A DNA stretch of 64,000 nucleotides from CAWICD01 sp052267165 (GCA_052267165.1 JBKQHO010000022.1:343557-407556), one strand, 5' to 3'; positions 1 to 9,499 are shown, numbered from the stretch's first letter. Notes: generated from the sequence alone by a model not told the origin. Numbers and translations are program-made.

Positions 1-1
1 C

Positions 2-745
2 GCGCCGGTGGTGCTGCTGCACGGTTTGGGCGGCTCGATCAACGGCTGGCAGACCGTGATCGCGCCGCTCGCCGAACGGCGGGTCGTCTGCGCGCTCGAT
101 CTGCCGGGACACGGCCAAAGCACGAAGCCTCCGCCCGCGCAGGCCGACTATTCCGTGCGCGGACTCGCGGCGGCCGCGGCCCGCGCGCTCGAAGCGCTCG
201 CGATCGGCCCCGCGGTGCTCGTCGGACACTCGCTCGGCGGTGCCGTCGCGCTCCAGCTGGCGCTCGAGCATCCTGGGATCGCGCGGCAAGTCGTGCTGGT
301 CGCGGGCGCCGGGCTCGGCGCCGAGATCAACGCCGAGCTGCTCGACCGCATCGAGTCCGAACCGAGCCGTGAGGAAGCGCGCGCACTGCTCGAGCTCTTC
401 TTCCACGACCGGCGCGGCGTCGTGCCGGGCGGCATCGAGGAGCTGTATCAAACGCGCCTGCTGCCGGGTGCGAGCGAAGCGCTGCGCGCCGCTGCTGACG
501 CGAGCTTGGGCCGCGAAGGGCAGCGCGTCGATTTTCGGCCGCGCTTGGGCGAGCTCTCGATTCCGGTCTCGCTGGTCTGGGGCGCGCACGATCGCGTCAT
601 TCCCGCGCATCACGCCGCGCCGGCCGCGGCCGCGCTCGGGGGCGCGCCGGTCGTGATCATTGAGAACGCTGGACACGTGCCGCACCTCGAAGCGGCGGAC
701 GAGTTCGTGCGCGCCGTCGAACGCCTGACGCAGCCGCGCGGGTGA
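2..745 (+). CDS. alpha/beta-hydrolase, 5'-truncated; probably C-terminal domain of an AcoC-type acetoin dehydrogenase E2
   Basis: The frame is open at the window edge, so the true start lies upstream. The visible part opens with APVVLLHGLGGS (oxyanion-hole HG motif), followed by LDLPGHGQS, the nucleophile elbow GHSLGG, a late acid region (WGAHDRVIP) and the catalytic His in NAGHVPHLE, so the fold is complete. The opening segment and LDLPGHGQS closely resemble the hydrolase-like C-terminal domain of dihydrolipoamide acetyltransferases of acetoin dehydrogenase complexes (AcoC), which carry lipoyl and E1/E3-binding domains in front. The next gene, overlapping by 4 bp, is AcoX-like, which supports this. 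A free-standing hydrolase is the alternative; the upstream sequence decides. Confidence 0.75.
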   Translation, partial: APVVLLHGLGGSINGWQTVIAPLAERRVVCALDLPGHGQSTKPPPAQADYSVRGLAAAAARALEALAIGPAVLVGHSLGGAVALQLALEHPGIARQVVLVAGAGLGAEINAELLDRIESEPSREEARALLELFFHDRRGVVPGGIEELYQTRLLPGASEALRAAADASLGREGQRVDFRPRLGELSIPVSLVWGAHDRVIPAHHAAPAAAALGGAPVVIIENAGHVPHLEAADEFVRAVERLTQPRG

Positions 746-1743
746 CGCGGGTCGGCATCATCGCCAATCCCGCGTCGGGCAAAGACATCCGGCGCCTCGT
801 CGCTCACGCCTCGAGCTTCGACAACAACGAGAAGGTCAACATCGTGCGGCGCGTGCTGCTCGCGCTCGACGCGCTCGCCGTCGAGCGGGTCTGGTACATG
901 CCCGACACCTACGCGATCGTGCCGCGTGCGGCCGAGGACACGGCGCTGCGCCTGGAGCTCGAAGCGCTGCCCATGGCTGCCCTCGGCAACGCAGGCGACT
1001 CGCGCGAAGCCGCGGGCCGCATGTTCGAGCTCGAGGTCGGCGCGATCGTCACGCTCGGCGGCGACGGCACCAACCGCGCCGTCGCCGGCGGCTGCGGCAC
1101 GGTCCCGCTCGTTCCCATCTCGACCGGAACGAACAACGTCTTCCCGCGCATGGTGGAAGGCACGCTCGCGGGCCTGGCCGCGGGATTGCTCGCCACGGGC
1201 GCGGTTACCGCGGACGCGGCGGTGCGGCGTGTGCCGCGCCTCGACGTATTCGTCGACGGCGAGCGGCGCGATCTCGCGCTGATCGACGCCGTCACCTCGC
1301 GTCGCGCCTACATCGGAGCGCGCGCGCTGTGGGAAGCGGAGCACGTATCCGAAGTGGTCTTGTCGCGCGTGACGGCCTCCGAGATCGGGCTGTGCGCGCT
1401 CGGCGGGATCGCCTTTCCCGAGGCGATCGGACGCGCCGCCGGCGTGCACCTGCGAATCGGGGCAGGCGGCGAGCCGGTGCTGCTTCCGCTCGGTCCGGGG
1501 CTCGTGCGCGAGATTCCGGTGCTCGAAGCGCGTTTGATCGCGCCGGGCGAGCGTGTTGAGCTCGCCGCGGATTGCCCGACGGTCGCGCTCGACGGCGAAT
1601 GCGAGCTGGAGTTCCCGCGCGGCGTCCGGCGCTTGGAGGTCTTGTTCGAGCCGAAAGGGCCATACGTCGTCGACATCGCCGCCGCACTCGAAGCGGGTGC
1701 GCGCAAGGGCTGTTTTGCGTCAAAGAACAGCCGGCAGGTCTAG
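742..1743 (+). CDS. acoX: AcoX-like ATP-NAD kinase family protein
   Basis: Protein of 333 residues that starts with GTG inside the stop codon of the preceding gene (GTGA), so translation is coupled. The N-terminus MTRVGIIANPASGKDIRRL and the stretch VERVWYMPD match the AcoX family. The central TLGGDGTNRAVAGG is the GGDGT signature of NAD/diacylglycerol-kinase folds and PISTGTNNVFP is the following conserved loop. AcoX is encoded with acetoin dehydrogenase components in many bacteria but its reaction is not firmly established. The pairing with an AcoC-like hydrolase domain suggests the end of an acetoin or related 2-oxoacid catabolic operon entering from the left. Confidence 0.8.
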   Translation: MTRVGIIANPASGKDIRRLVAHASSFDNNEKVNIVRRVLLALDALAVERVWYMPDTYAIVPRAAEDTALRLELEALPMAALGNAGDSREAAGRMFELEVGAIVTLGGDGTNRAVAGGCGTVPLVPISTGTNNVFPRMVEGTLAGLAAGLLATGAVTADAAVRRVPRLDVFVDGERRDLALIDAVTSRRAYIGARALWEAEHVSEVVLSRVTASEIGLCALGGIAFPEAIGRAAGVHLRIGAGGEPVLLPLGPGLVREIPVLEARLIAPGERVELAADCPTVALDGECELEFPRGVRRLEVLFEPKGPYVVDIAAALEAGARKGCFASKNSRQV

Positions 1744-1786
1744 CCAGTCGCGGGCGAACCCGCGGCGGGTCGCCCGCTGCGGGTTC

Positions 1787-3247
1787 ATGGCGGCCTTGCT
1801 CGTGCTCCTCGGCATCGCCGACGGCGCGGATCCCGGCGTCGCGGCGCCGCCCCTGCCGCCTGTACCGGTGGTGACGTTCGCGCTCGCGGCCGAGTCGGCA
1901 GCCGCGACGCTCGAGCAACGCTTTTATACGGGCCGCGGAATGTGGCGGCACCGCGTCCCCGAGGTGGGTTGCAGCCGCGGCAACGTCGACTGGGGCGACG
2001 ACTCGCTGACGTACGCGCTGGCGCTGCGCTGGAAAACGACCGCGGACCCGAGCGTCCCGCCGATCTTGCGCGCGCTCGGCTCGACCGCGCGCTCGTACCG
2101 GACGTGCGAGCTTGCCACGTGCCGCGAGTGGAGCGACGTCCCGCTGTGGGATTCGGTCGCCGACGTGCTCGAGTACCAGATCGGCGCAGAAGCCGGGGCC
2201 CTGGCCAAGGCGAAAGCGGCCTTCGCGCTCGTCGACGCTTCGAACGCCTACGCGCTCGGTGCCTGTCCGCGCGTCGACTACCAGCAGCCCGGCGGCGGAA
2301 CGACCGAGCTCAAGACGCTCGAGACCGACGCGAACTACGTCCGCGCGGCACTAGCGCTTTTCGCCGCGACCCGCCGGCCGACATACCTGATCAAAGCCGT
2401 CCGCAAGTACGCGGCCGTGCGCGCTTACTTTCTCGACCCCCACGTTCCGCTCTACACCGTCTACCTGTTCGACGACGGCAACGCGTGCGCGCAGCTGCCG
2501 CATCGCTTCTTCGCTTCGGTCAACGGCAGCATGATCCTGAGCGGCCTCGCGCTGGCGCGCGCCACGGGCGATGCGGCCTATCGCACACAGGCGCTCGCGA
2601 CGGCCCGCATGGTCGCCGCCAAGCTCTCGGATCCCAGCGGCGTCTATGCCGACCTGCAAGCCGAGAACGACGTGTCGGAACCGCTCGTCGAAGCGATGTA
2701 CGACGTGGCCGCCGTGCAGCACCAAGCGTTCGCGCGAAGGTGGCTCACCACCGCGGCCCGTGCCCGCTCGGCCTTCACCGGCGCCGTGCCCGGGCGCTTC
2801 TTCGACGGGCCTGACCCGCGCGCCCCGGTCACCGAATGGCAAGCTAACGGTGCGCTCGCGCTTGCGTTCGCGGCGGCCGCGCTCGAGCCCGGCGCGACGC
2901 TCCTTCCGAGCGCATGGGCGAAGGCGAGCTATGTCGAGCACGACCTCTCGAGACTCCCCGCGACCCTGGCGTTTCGAGGCAGCGCGATCGCGCTGCTCGG
3001 CACGCTGGGGGAACGCTGCTGCGAATCCGGTCATGCGCGCGTCTTCGTCGACGCTACCGAGACGTTCGACCGCACCGGAATCTGGCAGAACAAGTCGAGC
3101 TCGGGCAAGAGCTTTCCCCACACGGTACTGTTCGTTTGGCGCTGGCCGTCGTCGGGCCGACACACTCTGCGCTTCGAGCCGGGGCGACCGAACCCGAAAG
3201 AGGGGGCCTCGTTTCTGCATCTCACGGGATACGAGTTCGTGCCTTGA
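1787..3247 (+). CDS. secreted alpha/alpha-barrel (six-hairpin glycosidase-like) protein
   Basis: Start taken at the ATG 43 bp after acoX because a signal-peptide-like segment (MAALLVLLGIADGADPG) follows; the frame is open further upstream but that part has shadow composition. The protein is 486 residues. The body has repeated helical segments with Trp, Asp and Asn (RGMWRHRVPEVGC, NVDWGDDSL, NGSMILSGLALARATGD, SGVYADLQAENDVSEPLVEAMYDVA), as in (alpha/alpha)6 barrels such as GH76 or GH88-like enzymes. The last 100 residues (VDATETFDRTGIWQN, LRFEPGRPNPKEG) look beta-rich and may bind carbohydrate. I cannot assign family or substrate; a secreted glycosidase-type role is inference. It may be co-transcribed with acoX. 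Confidence 0.6.
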   Translation: MAALLVLLGIADGADPGVAAPPLPPVPVVTFALAAESAAATLEQRFYTGRGMWRHRVPEVGCSRGNVDWGDDSLTYALALRWKTTADPSVPPILRALGSTARSYRTCELATCREWSDVPLWDSVADVLEYQIGAEAGALAKAKAAFALVDASNAYALGACPRVDYQQPGGGTTELKTLETDANYVRAALALFAATRRPTYLIKAVRKYAAVRAYFLDPHVPLYTVYLFDDGNACAQLPHRFFASVNGSMILSGLALARATGDAAYRTQALATARMVAAKLSDPSGVYADLQAENDVSEPLVEAMYDVAAVQHQAFARRWLTTAARARSAFTGAVPGRFFDGPDPRAPVTEWQANGALALAFAAAALEPGATLLPSAWAKASYVEHDLSRLPATLAFRGSAIALLGTLGERCCESGHARVFVDATETFDRTGIWQNKSSSGKSFPHTVLFVWRWPSSGRHTLRFEPGRPNPKEGASFLHLTGYEFVP

Positions 3248-3296
3248 GACTCGGCGTTCGCAGCTTCCTTATCGCTTTCGGTTCGAGCCTGAAGCG

Positions 3297-5339
3297 TCAA
3301 TCGGTGCCGGGATAGGAAAGACCATCGTAACGGCAGGTCGCGCTCGACCAGGTCGCCTTCTCGTCCGGGCTGAAGCGCGTCGCGCCGATCTGCTGCAGCG
3401 CGCTTTGCCAGCGGCGCTGTTCCGGCGTCCCTTTGGCGTGCGCGCTCAAGAAGGCTGCGTAGTCCCCGACGGTGAGCGCATCGTGCGGCAGCAGGTTCGC
3501 GGCGATGCCGAAATCGAGCCCGGCTTGCGCGAACTGTCCGCGCGCCTTGAAGATTTGGGCACGATGGTGGTGCGCGTACGCCGCATTGGGGTTGACCGCA
3601 ATCGAGCGATCGTAAAAGCCGAGCGCCGCGTCGTCGTCGCCGAGCTCGTGGGCGGCGCTGCCTTTGTCCAAGAACTCCTCGTCGGTGAATCCAGGCGCGT
3701 CGCTCGCGCGGTAGAAGTACGTGCGAGCCTGCCGGCGCAGCTCGTCGCTTTGCGCCGCCTCGGCGGCCGACGCCGGCTTTCCGGCGGCGCTCTCCCGGGC
3801 GAGTTCTATAGCGAGTCCGTCGGCTTGGTTCCGCAGCATCAATCCGAGGCGGTAGTTCGCCTTGACATGGTACGGATCGAGCGCGAGCGCGTTGCGAAAG
3901 ACGGAAGTCGCGATTTCCGGCGCCGGACCCTCCTGCCAGACGCCGTAGGCGACGAACGCGTCGATCAACGCGCCCTTGTCGAAATCGGAGCGGGCCAGCG
4001 CGTCTCTCATCAACTTGATGCCGCAACCCGAACCGTCGCTGCGCTGCACGAGCGCGCGGCTGAGCGCGATCACGTCGTAAGCGTTGCCGGCCCGCAGGTG
4101 CTGCGCGCGGTCCAGATCGATCGCGGCGCGCTCGGCGGCGCCGTAGTCGCGCTCGTAGAGCGCACGCGTCGCGACGGGAGCGACCGCATCAGGCTCGCTT
4201 TGCACCGCCTGATCGAATTCGCGCAACGCAGCGGCTTCCCGTCCCATACGCGCATACAGTTCGCCCAGATCGAGTAACGGGGCAGCGGCACCGGGCAGCT
4301 CGTCGGCCGCTCGAAGGTACTCGCGCTCGGCCGCGGCGTAGTTCCCGGCACGCTGGTCGAGATTGCCGAGATAGAACGCGAGCACGCCCGGACACGAGGA
4401 GGACTGCGTGCTCGCCGACTCACACGAGCGGTCAGCGCTCACCGCCTTGGCTGCGCGCAGCGCGGCGAGTCCGCCGGCGTAGTCTTGCGCTCCGAACAGC
4501 TTCGCGCCCACGATCGCGAGCGCCAGACGCCGCGCGTCGTCGAGGAAGACCGGCGGCGGCCCGGCTTCGGGCAAGCCGCCGCTGCAGAGCTGTTCGATCT
4601 TGACGACGCTGCCGGGCGACTCCCACTCTTGCAGCGGAGCGCTCTTCTCCGAAGCGAGCGGAACGGTCGGGACCGATTCGAAGCGCGGCGTTATCGCGAT
4701 CTCGTCGGGTTTCGCGTCCCCGCCCGCGGCCGCACTTTTGTGCAACGTGTACTCACCGTAGACGATGATGTCGGAGGCTTCGAACGAGCCGTGACCTTGC
4801 GCCCAGATCTTCGCCCAGCGGCCGTCCGGCGCGATCTCGTAGGGCAGCTCGAACACGGTGAAGTGATGGTATTGCTCGGCGACGGGCGAGAGCGAATGCA
4901 CGAGCATGGCGCTCGGCCGGCAGGAGTCATACGGCGGCGGCAGCGGCGGCCCGGCGAAGCGCGCCACGGCCAGCGTGTTGCCGTCCTCCTTGAGCCGGGG
5001 CAACGCCGAGTACGCGTACAACCAGACCGCGGCGAGCACCGGCGTCAGCAGCAGCACGCCGAGCGCGGTCCGCCGGATCAGCGCGGAACTCGCGTCGTCC
5101 TTCACACCGCGGTGCCCGAACGTGACGTAGAGCGTGACGCACACCGCTGCGAGCAGCAGCGTTACGATCGAGATCACCCACTTCTGCTCGATCACGACCC
5201 AGGCTTGCGCGAACGCCGTCAGCAGTGAGACGGCGGCGACGTACAGGCCGTTGGCGCTTCTGAACTGCGCCGTCGCGTCGTCGAGCCAGGCTCGCCGCGA
5301 GTCCTTAGGGGGTGGAGCGCCTTCTTCTTTCGGTTCCAT
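3297..5339 (-). CDS. membrane-anchored TPR-repeat protein
   Basis: Protein of 680 residues. After a short charged N-terminus there are two hydrophobic pairs (about residues 35-70 and 88-110), predicting several transmembrane helices. A soluble stretch of about 150 residues without recognised motif follows (HSLSPVAEQYHHFTVFELPYEI). From about residue 270 to the end come TPR-like helix pairs (AAEREYLRAADELPGAAAPL, LDLGELYARMGREAAALREF, ALGFYDRSIAVNPNAAYAHH). TPR arrays scaffold protein complexes; no enzymatic domain is visible. It converges with the glycosidase-like gene and diverges from the lipoprotein gene across a 480-bp gap. Confidence 0.75.
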   Translation of the reverse strand: MEPKEEGAPPPKDSRRAWLDDATAQFRSANGLYVAAVSLLTAFAQAWVVIEQKWVISIVTLLLAAVCVTLYVTFGHRGVKDDASSALIRRTALGVLLLTPVLAAVWLYAYSALPRLKEDGNTLAVARFAGPPLPPPYDSCRPSAMLVHSLSPVAEQYHHFTVFELPYEIAPDGRWAKIWAQGHGSFEASDIIVYGEYTLHKSAAAGGDAKPDEIAITPRFESVPTVPLASEKSAPLQEWESPGSVVKIEQLCSGGLPEAGPPPVFLDDARRLALAIVGAKLFGAQDYAGGLAALRAAKAVSADRSCESASTQSSSCPGVLAFYLGNLDQRAGNYAAAEREYLRAADELPGAAAPLLDLGELYARMGREAAALREFDQAVQSEPDAVAPVATRALYERDYGAAERAAIDLDRAQHLRAGNAYDVIALSRALVQRSDGSGCGIKLMRDALARSDFDKGALIDAFVAYGVWQEGPAPEIATSVFRNALALDPYHVKANYRLGLMLRNQADGLAIELARESAAGKPASAAEAAQSDELRRQARTYFYRASDAPGFTDEEFLDKGSAAHELGDDDAALGFYDRSIAVNPNAAYAHHHRAQIFKARGQFAQAGLDFGIAANLLPHDALTVGDYAAFLSAHAKGTPEQRRWQSALQQIGATRFSPDEKATWSSATCRYDGLSYPGTD

Positions 5340-5818
5340 GCGCTGCTCGCTTACGGGAAATGCAAGAAACCGGCCGGTCCGGGGAACCGACGGCGTCCGA
5401 ATTCCATTCTAGGACGCGTTTGAAAAGCATTTGCACTCTCGCAGCCGGGGCGGGCCGGGGCGGGGCGGGCCGGCTCGTCACGCTCGCGCGCCGTACGAAG
5501 TGCGTGATCACGCCCTCTCACTATCGTTCGTCACTCGTAGATGCGGCGACGTCCACCCGGTTCGCCGCTCGATCGACGATGTCGCGCTCGGCTGTCGATA
5601 CCTAACACGATACGCGGTGCCGAGCTTGCTTCGCACAGCCGAGCCGGCTGCGCGTGGAACACCGCGTTGCTGTGCTTTGCGCACGGTGCAGCGTGCTCCG
5701 TGTCACCCGCGGTGTGTATAGCTTCGGTAAAGAGGTGACTTGGAATTCACGATCTGCGTAGCCTGCATAACCGATCGTAGTTCGGGAATAGAACGCATGA
5801 GGAGATCGGTAACGCAGC
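5340..5818. other. intergenic region between divergent genes
   Basis: About 480 bp between the divergent TPR and lipoprotein genes; I see no credible gene. It must hold both promoters, but no -35/-10 pair stands out enough to call. It contains the G-run cluster listed separately and a gaggag-like ribosome site just before the lipoprotein ATG. Confidence 0.6.
5447..5469 (+). repeat. putative G-quadruplex-forming G-run cluster
   Basis: Five consecutive G-runs of 4, 3, 4, 4 and 3 guanines separated by only 1-2 bases lie on the + strand, about 108 bp upstream of the reverse-strand TPR gene. Short loops and runs of at least three G meet the usual definition of a quadruplex-forming sequence. A regulatory role is inference. 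Confidence 0.5.
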
Positions 5819-6799
5819 ATGAGGCGCTTCATCTTTTTGGCAACGTTGGCACTCACGGTTCCGCTCGACGCGTGCAGCGGCGGCGGAGGTGCTGCGCCTT
5901 CGACGCCGGCGGGACCGGCAGCGGTCGTGACCAGCGCCTGCAGCGCGCCCGGAGGCGCGGTCTGCACTACCGTCCACTTCCACGTCCCGGCGCCGCAATC
6001 GTCGGCCGTTCCCAACGAACGCTGGCCGGCCTACGTCTCGCCCTCGCTCGCGACGGTCGCGATGAACGTCTCGACCGTCGCCGGCAGCGGAACGAAGAGC
6101 CTGACCTTCTGGCATTCGTACGACCTGACGGTGAACACTGCGCACTGCGCCTCTGACGGAAGCGGGGGACAGGTTTGTTCGTGGCAGATGCCGATGCCGC
6201 TGAGCGCGAGCGGCTTGGATGACATCAAGCTCGACGAGCTCGACCCGAACGGCCGCGTCCTGGCCACCAACCGTCTCGACGGGAACAACCCCGAGATCGC
6301 CGAGTTCGCGGAGATGACGACCCAGCGCGTCGTCTCGGCCTCCGGCAGCGTCATCAGCGTCGGAGACGCCGACCCCAACGACAGCGCGATGTTTCCGGTC
6401 GTCGATCATGTCGCGCTCGCGACCGATTGCCCGACCTCCGGCTGCGCGCTTCCGCTCGAATCGGGGCGTCCGAGCCGGCTGGGTATCACGCCGACGCTCT
6501 ACGACGCCGGCGGCAACGCGATCGTCGGCGGCCCGTCGAATCCCGCTTTCCTCTACACCCCCGTCAGTCTGAGCGTCAATGATCCCGCGCACATCCTGAG
6601 CTGGCCGGCGCCGGCGCCCTATCAGATCACCGAAGTGCAGAACGGCGGTTCGTGGTACGGTACCGACGATGCTTCCGGCAACGACATTCCCACCGGTTTG
6701 CCCGCCCCGAGCTACTCCGGTTCGGCCGGCACCGCGACGCTGGCCGCCTCGTGCGCTACCTGCAGCGCCCCGGCCACGCTCGCGCTCGGACCGGGTTAG
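5819..6799 (+). CDS. lipoprotein of unknown function
   Basis: Protein of 326 residues with a lipoprotein signal: MRRFIFLATLALTVPLDAC, with the lipobox cysteine at residue 19 followed by SGGGG. A GAGGAG-like ribosome site precedes the ATG. The mature part is rich in Ser, Gly, Thr and Asp, with cysteine pairs (CSAPGGAVC near residue 40, CATCSAP near the C-terminus) that could form disulfides, and a beta-rich look typical of surface proteins. I recognise no domain. It converges with the DUF2252 gene only 6 bp away. Confidence 0.65.
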   Translation: MRRFIFLATLALTVPLDACSGGGGAAPSTPAGPAAVVTSACSAPGGAVCTTVHFHVPAPQSSAVPNERWPAYVSPSLATVAMNVSTVAGSGTKSLTFWHSYDLTVNTAHCASDGSGGQVCSWQMPMPLSASGLDDIKLDELDPNGRVLATNRLDGNNPEIAEFAEMTTQRVVSASGSVISVGDADPNDSAMFPVVDHVALATDCPTSGCALPLESGRPSRLGITPTLYDAGGNAIVGGPSNPAFLYTPVSLSVNDPAHILSWPAPAPYQITEVQNGGSWYGTDDASGNDIPTGLPAPSYSGSAGTATLAASCATCSAPATLALGPG

Positions 6800-6805
6800 T
6801 TCGGT

Positions 6806-8200
6806 TCAGGGGCTGCTCGCGACGCTCACCCGTCCGGCCTTCACCGCCGCAAGCAAGGCCGCGTAGTCGCGCTCGTTCTGGTCCGCGTAGTCGTGCGCGA
6901 AGCTGACGACGGCACGGTCGAAGGCGTCGCCGGGGCCCAGATAACCCGCGATCATCGCCGCCCAGCCGCCGGCCCTCGCGTGCGAGCGGGCCAAGGCCCA
7001 ACCGCAGATGAGCGCATAATCCGCGAGGTCGTCGGCCGTCATGCGGTCGATGTTCGCCGACGTCTTGAGATCGCGCAACTGCCGAAAATAGAAGTCGTGG
7101 CCGTCGTCGTCGCGCGACCAGCCCAAGAACAGATCGCTCGCGGCCTGCATCAGCCGCTGCCCGACGACGACGCGCTCACCTTGACCGGCAAAGCCGCAGT
7201 CGCCGACGAACGGCTCGTGCACGGAGCGCCGCGCCTCCTTCACTTGCAGCACGAGCGGATCGTCTTCGTCGGCCAGGAACAGCGCGATCAAGCAGCGAGT
7301 GCCGACGCTGCCCACCCCGACGACCTTGCACGCGGCGTCGACCAGGCGGAAGCGGTCGAGGAGCGCGCGCCGCTCCTCGGGCAACGACTCGCGATAGCGC
7401 GCGAACGTGCCGCGGACCATCTCCATGAACGCGCCGGCGTCGGGCGGATGGAAGAGCTGCGGCCGCTGATCGACGATCCGGCGGCGGCCGTTCTCGGCGT
7501 CGGTGATGCGCGGAAAGAGGTGCGCGCTGGTCGCCGTGCGCGCTTTCGAGGGCGCGTCGCCGAGCCGCCGGCGCTCCTGCGCGGAGTGAACGACGCGCGC
7601 GAGCGCCGCCTCGTCGAGACGCGCGTACCAAACGTCGAGCACGTGTCGGCCGGCGTACTCGAAGGTGCGCTCGCGGTACGAGCGCAGGGCGGCGAGCGCC
7701 GCCGCTTCGCACTCTCCGGGCCGCAACTCCAAATAGCGCCCGGCGATGACGAAACTCGTCGCCAAGCGCTTGACGTCGAATTCCCACGGTCCGCAGATCG
7801 TCTCGTCAAAATCGTTGACGTCGAAGACGTAGTTCCGTTCCGGCGTGCCGAACGCGCCGAAGTTGAGCAGATGACAGTCGCCGCAGATCTGCGTGCGTAT
7901 CCCTGAGACCGGTGTCTGCGCCAAATCGCGTGCCATGATCGCCGCCGCACCGCGGTAGAACGTGAACGGCGAGGGCAGCATTCGGGCGTAACGCACCGGG
8001 AGCAAGGACGAAAGCCGCGTCGCGTCGTCGGCTTGCAGCACGTCGATCGGATCGAAGCGGTCGGCCGCGGGCTTCCAATGGGCGTGGGCCGAGCGGGGCG
8101 CGTGCAGGCGCGCGGCTTTGCCCGCCGCCAAACGGTCGACGAGCTCGCGACTATCCGGCGGCTCGAGCCAGTGGACCGGCGCACCGGCTTCGACAACCAT
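6806..8200 (-). CDS. DUF2252 family protein (kinase-fold-like)
   Basis: Protein of 464 residues with a strong ribosome site (AAGGAGG, about 5 bp before ATG). Family signatures are clear: FTFYRGAAAIMARDL, QICGDCHLLNFGAFGTP, YVFDVNDFDETICGPWEFDV and KRLATSFVIAGR. The GDCHLLNFG...FDVNDFDE arrangement recalls the catalytic and metal-binding loops of aminoglycoside-phosphotransferase-like kinases, which is how the DUF2252 family is usually viewed; substrate unknown. It is 64 bp downstream of the CoA transferase gene on the same strand, so the two may be co-transcribed. Length is normal for the family. Confidence 0.85.
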   Translation of the reverse strand: MVVEAGAPVHWLEPPDSRELVDRLAAGKAARLHAPRSAHAHWKPAADRFDPIDVLQADDATRLSSLLPVRYARMLPSPFTFYRGAAAIMARDLAQTPVSGIRTQICGDCHLLNFGAFGTPERNYVFDVNDFDETICGPWEFDVKRLATSFVIAGRYLELRPGECEAAALAALRSYRERTFEYAGRHVLDVWYARLDEAALARVVHSAQERRRLGDAPSKARTATSAHLFPRITDAENGRRRIVDQRPQLFHPPDAGAFMEMVRGTFARYRESLPEERRALLDRFRLVDAACKVVGVGSVGTRCLIALFLADEDDPLVLQVKEARRSVHEPFVGDCGFAGQGERVVVGQRLMQAASDLFLGWSRDDDGHDFYFRQLRDLKTSANIDRMTADDLADYALICGWALARSHARAGGWAAMIAGYLGPGDAFDRAVVSFAHDYADQNERDYAALLAAVKAGRVSVASSP

Positions 8201-8263
8201 GGCACCTCCTTCCGCGCGACGGACAATGCGCCTCTCGACGAAGCGCTTCTAAAAGCGGCCCTG

Positions 8264-9499
8264 TTAACGCGTGACCCCGGCGGCGTGGAGCGCCGCGATC
8301 TCGTCTTGCGCGTACCCCGCCTCGCGCAAGACCTCGTCGGTGTGTTCGCCCAAGCGCGGAGCCGGCGTCGTCGCGGCCGGCTCGCAGCGCTCGAAGCGGA
8401 CCGGCTGGCGCATCGTGCGGATAACGCCCTCGCTCGGGTGCCGCTCCTCCACGAAGAAGCCGACGGCGCGCAGGTGCGGGTCGTCGAGCAACGAGTCGAG
8501 ATCGTGAAGCGGCAGGACCGGAATGTCGGCGGCTTCCAACGTCGCGAGCCAGTGCGCGGTGCTACGCGAGGCGAGGATCTCGGCGACGGCGCCATACGCC
8601 TGGTCGTAGTTGAGACGGCGTTGCACCGGGTCGCAAAGCGTTGGCTCGGCGGTGTAGCGCGCCTCTTCGCCCGCGACCTCGAAGAAGCGGCGCCAATGCT
8701 TTTCGGCGTACAAGAGCACGCTGAGATAGCCGTCGCTGGTGCGGTACGGGCGCCGGTTCGGCGTGAGCAAGCGCGCGTAGCCGAATTCGCCGTTGGGCGG
8801 TTCGAAGGTGCGTCCGCCGAAATGATCGCCGAGCACGAACTCGGCCATCGTCTCGAACATCGGGACTTCGATCGCTTGGCCCTTGCCCGTGCGAGCGCGA
8901 TGGATCAACCCGACCAGCACCGCATTGACGGTGCTGATTCCGCCGATCCGGTCGGCGACCAGCGCAGGCACGTAGCGCGGCTGAGCGTCCTCGCCGCCGG
9001 CCGTCCGGAACAGGGAGGCCAGGCCGCAAGCGCCTTGGATGAGATCGTCGTAAGCAGGTTTGGCGGCGTATGGGCCGTCTTGCCCGAAGCCGACGAGGCT
9101 GACGTACAGGAGCTTCGGATTGACCGCGGCCAGCTCGCCGTATGAAAGCTTCAGCCGCTGCATGGCCGGACCGCGAATATTGTGGATGAAGACGTCGGCC
9201 CGAGCGCAGAGCCGCAGCAAGACCGCGCGCGCTTCGGGCCGTTTGAGATCGAGCACGACGCTGCGTTTGCTGCGGCCGGAATGAATGAACACCGGCCCCA
9301 TGCCCTCGTGTCGGGCGGGCCCCACGCTGCGGATGATGTCTCCTTCAGGCGGCTCGACCTTGACGACGTCGGCACCGTAATCGGCCAGGATGTGGGTCGC
9401 CCACGGACCCATCACGACCGAGGTCAGGTCGACGACGCGCAGCCCTTCCAGCGGGCCGCCACGGTCGGCGGGAGCGTCTTCGTCGTCGAGACCGTCCAT
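8264..9499 (-). CDS. family III (CaiB/BaiF-type) acyl-CoA transferase
   Basis: Protein of 411 residues. The N-terminus PLEGLRVVDLTSVVMGPWAT is the classical start of class III CoA transferases, followed by LADYGADVVKVEPPEGD, FIHNIRGPAMQRL and KPAYDDLIQG, where the Asp is the likely nucleophile that forms the aspartyl-CoA thioester. GFGQDGPYA is also conserved. I chose the ATG at 9499; a TTG 45 bp upstream would add 15 residues unlike the family. It diverges from a class III aminotransferase, whose start is about 85 bp away, so they may share a regulatory region. Transfer of CoA between carboxylic acids is the expected reaction; the substrates are not readable. Confidence 0.85.
   Translation of the reverse strand: MDGLDDEDAPADRGGPLEGLRVVDLTSVVMGPWATHILADYGADVVKVEPPEGDIIRSVGPARHEGMGPVFIHSGRSKRSVVLDLKRPEARAVLLRLCARADVFIHNIRGPAMQRLKLSYGELAAVNPKLLYVSLVGFGQDGPYAAKPAYDDLIQGACGLASLFRTAGGEDAQPRYVPALVADRIGGISTVNAVLVGLIHRARTGKGQAIEVPMFETMAEFVLGDHFGGRTFEPPNGEFGYARLLTPNRRPYRTSDGYLSVLLYAEKHWRRFFEVAGEEARYTAEPTLCDPVQRRLNYDQAYGAVAEILASRSTAHWLATLEAADIPVLPLHDLDSLLDDPHLRAVGFFVEERHPSEGVIRTMRQPVRFERCEPAATTPAPRLGEHTDEVLREAGYAQDEIAALHAAGVTR

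Noticed and set aside
3276..3300. tRNA T-arm (GGTTCGAGCC)
   Set aside because: No acceptor stem, anticodon arm or D-arm can be built around it; it lies at the end of two convergent genes.
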